Assembly: GCA_024196135.1 (NCBI GenBank)
Contig: JAMQCK010000659.1
Coordinates: 1-18,192, forward strand
Origin: Pleurotus ostreatus/Saccharomyces cerevisiae fusant
Lineage: Eukaryota; Opisthokonta
Length of the DNA: 18,192 nt
Reading direction: 5' to 3'
The notes below the pieces were generated by a model. The model was not told the DNA's origin and did not search any database. It saw only the letters and a list, made by a program, of their open reading frames with translations. Below are positions 16,656 through 18,192 of this stretch, piece after piece. Made by a program: the position numbers and the translations under genes. Every line of letters begins with the position of its first letter. The stretch's first letter is position 1.

Positions 16656-18192
16656 ATGGCCACCGCTATATTTTCGTGTCACTCGTCGAATCCCCTGGAC
16701 CTGGGCTCGGATCCTCGCGCTCGCAACTTCGTACGAAAGCTCGAACACGACGGCGAAATCGAGGAGTCTTCAGATGATCCCCTCGACCAGTTCGCGTATG
16801 AAAAGCACGTCAGTCAGGTCACCCAAAACTTTCGGGCAGCGCACGACATGTCCATGTCTAGTGATGATGAATTAGCTCTGGCCGACACCACGATGCAGGA
16901 GCCACCAAGGATCGGGGACGACGTAGACGTCGTGGGCGAAGAAGACATAGCGATGTACGAGGACGAGGAGACGCATGAGGTCAACGAAGAGGGCGGGGAA
17001 GACGAAGATCACCAGAGCAACTACACCGATCTCATCCACGGCACCGACGAGGAGACGACGATCCTCTCCAAGCCCCCCGCCGAGCGCGCCGACATCGTGG
17101 CCGAGATCGAGGACCTCACGCGGAACGTGCCCGCGCTGGCGGAGGACTACGAGCTGCTGGACCGCCTCGGCACGGGCACGTTCTCGAGCGTGTACAAGGC
17201 GCTCGACAAGCACTACCACAGCAAGTGGGACAACCGCGCATGGCACGGGCACCACCCACCCGCGTCGAGCGCGCACTACCAGAGCGTGCGGCGGGAGGGG
17301 CGCGTCTACGTCGCGATCAAGCGCATATATGTGACCAGTGGCCCGGAGCGGATACGGAATGAGATTGCGATCATGGAGGAGTGCAGGGGGTGCAGGCATG
17401 TCTCGCAGCTCATCACGGCTTTCCGCCACCAGGACCAGGTGGTCGCGATCATGCCCTACCATAGGAATGAGGACTTTCGGGTGTGTGTTATTACATCTAC
17501 ACTACATAACAGAACGGCTAACAGCATACGAGCAGGACTTCTTTCGCTATCTGCCCATGCCGGGCGTTAAGCGCTACTTCCAATGCCTCCTTCGCGCCTT
17601 GCGCGACATCCACTCCCGCAATGTTATACACCGAGACGTTAAGCCTGCCAACTTCCTGTTCGACCCTCGCACAGGAACGGGTACATTATGTGATTTCGGC
17701 CTAGCATGTGTATGTATGCGCGCTGGTTATCCATGTCCACTCGTTGACGTCTATTTTAGAAGATGGAAGGGCCGACGTCCACCTTTGGGAGATGCTTTCA
17801 CTCCAGAGCAACTCCAGAATACCCCCACGGCCGGATGCTCACGCGATCTACGATGAACATGGACATCGAGTCGTACAAGCGCATGCAACGACAAGCTCGA
17901 GAGAAAAGCGCCGCGCCGTCAGAAACGGTGGGATACCCAGCACACGATACCAGGTAAGCTCATCCGTAACCTCATCGACCCAAGCTAACCACATGCGTCA
18001 GACCCGTCTCTAAAGCCAACCGCGCGGGAACAAGGGGGTTCCGCGCACCGGAGGTGTTGCTGAAATGCACTGATCAGACCGGTGGTATGCTGCCTTTCAC
18101 CTTCCGAAGAATTGGCTAAGTACATAAGCACCAGCTATCGACGTGTGGTCGGTTGGCACGATCTTGCTGTTCTTCCTGACCGGCAAATTCCC
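16656..18192 (+). CDS. CDC7: Cdc7/Hsk1 kinase, catalytic subunit of DDK (3' end outside window)
   Basis: Exons visible: 16656-17480, 17536-17709, 17760-17953, 18002-18084 and 18135-18192, which continues off the edge. Introns are 48-55 bp. The first ~160 residues are an acidic, low-complexity extension (for example YEDEETHEVNEEGGEDEDHQ). The kinase domain starts at EDYELLDRLGTGTFSSVYKA (glycine loop near residue 171), then VAIKRI with the catalytic Lys, HRDVKPANFLF near 307 and DFGLA near 328. A Cdc7-type insert follows the DFG motif, then RAGTRGFRAPEVLLKCTDQT and AIDVWSVGTILLFFLTGKF. The RAGTRGFRAPEVL run and inserts between kinase subdomains are diagnostic of Cdc7 rather than CK2 or CDKs. 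With its activator Dbf4 it phosphorylates Mcm2-7 to fire replication origins in the nucleus. There is a longer open frame upstream, but the ATG at 16656 fits the Cdc7 N-terminus best. Confidence 0.96.

Noticed and set aside
16872..17462. 196-codon minus-strand open frame
   Set aside because: Shadow of the Cdc7 first exon, which has clear kinase motifs on the plus strand.

Overview
This window is nuclear DNA of a filamentous basidiomycete, most likely an agaricomycete. Nearly every gene is cut by many short GT-AG introns of 43-70 bp, coding DNA is moderately GC-rich, and the gene set is fungal: mitochondrial complex I, nucleotide excision repair, Cdc7 kinase, peroxisomal PMP24 and chromodomain proteins. 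I rebuilt exon-intron structures by hand. For the main genes all introns keep frame and the exon totals are multiples of three.

Layout. (1) 2-690, plus strand: 3' end of a BTB/POZ-type gene. (2) 733-1478 and 2175-2907, minus strand: two tandem copies of a PMP24/PXMP4-like peroxisomal membrane protein, both 209 aa with identical intron phases. (3) 3100-13709, minus strand: a tandem pair of large chromodomain proteins. The right copy (10044-13709, 13 exons, 1011 aa) is intact: N-terminal chromodomain, long disordered acidic linker, then a C-terminal half that looks SPOC-like plus PIN-like, the layout and size of fission yeast Chp1, the H3K9me reader of the RITS complex. The left copy has the same exons but is split inside exon 9 by about 2.1 kb of foreign DNA (about 5078-7159). 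Its N-terminal half lies at 7160-9639 and its C-terminal half at 3100-4877. The inserted block has short inverted ends, CAAG-rich subterminal repeats, a possible duplicated hexamer and a small spliced reading frame of unknown function. (4) 13710-13969: a divergent promoter shared with the next gene. (5) 13970-18192, plus strand: conserved housekeeping genes, namely complex I 30 kDa subunit (NDUFS3), Rad14/XPA, and Cdc7/Hsk1 kinase running off the right edge.

The right third is a stable housekeeping block. The left two thirds look like an accessory region shaped by tandem duplication and insertion. The best candidate for an under-described system is the pair of Chp1-like proteins: they share a 15-nt microexon in the chromodomain, a conserved motif in an otherwise diverged linker and an acidic C-terminal tail, and the left copy may have lost part of its methyl-lysine cage. 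Chromodomain, PMP24, NDUFS3, Rad14 and Cdc7 calls rest on motifs visible in the translation. SPOC and PIN are inferences from motif layout and need a profile search.
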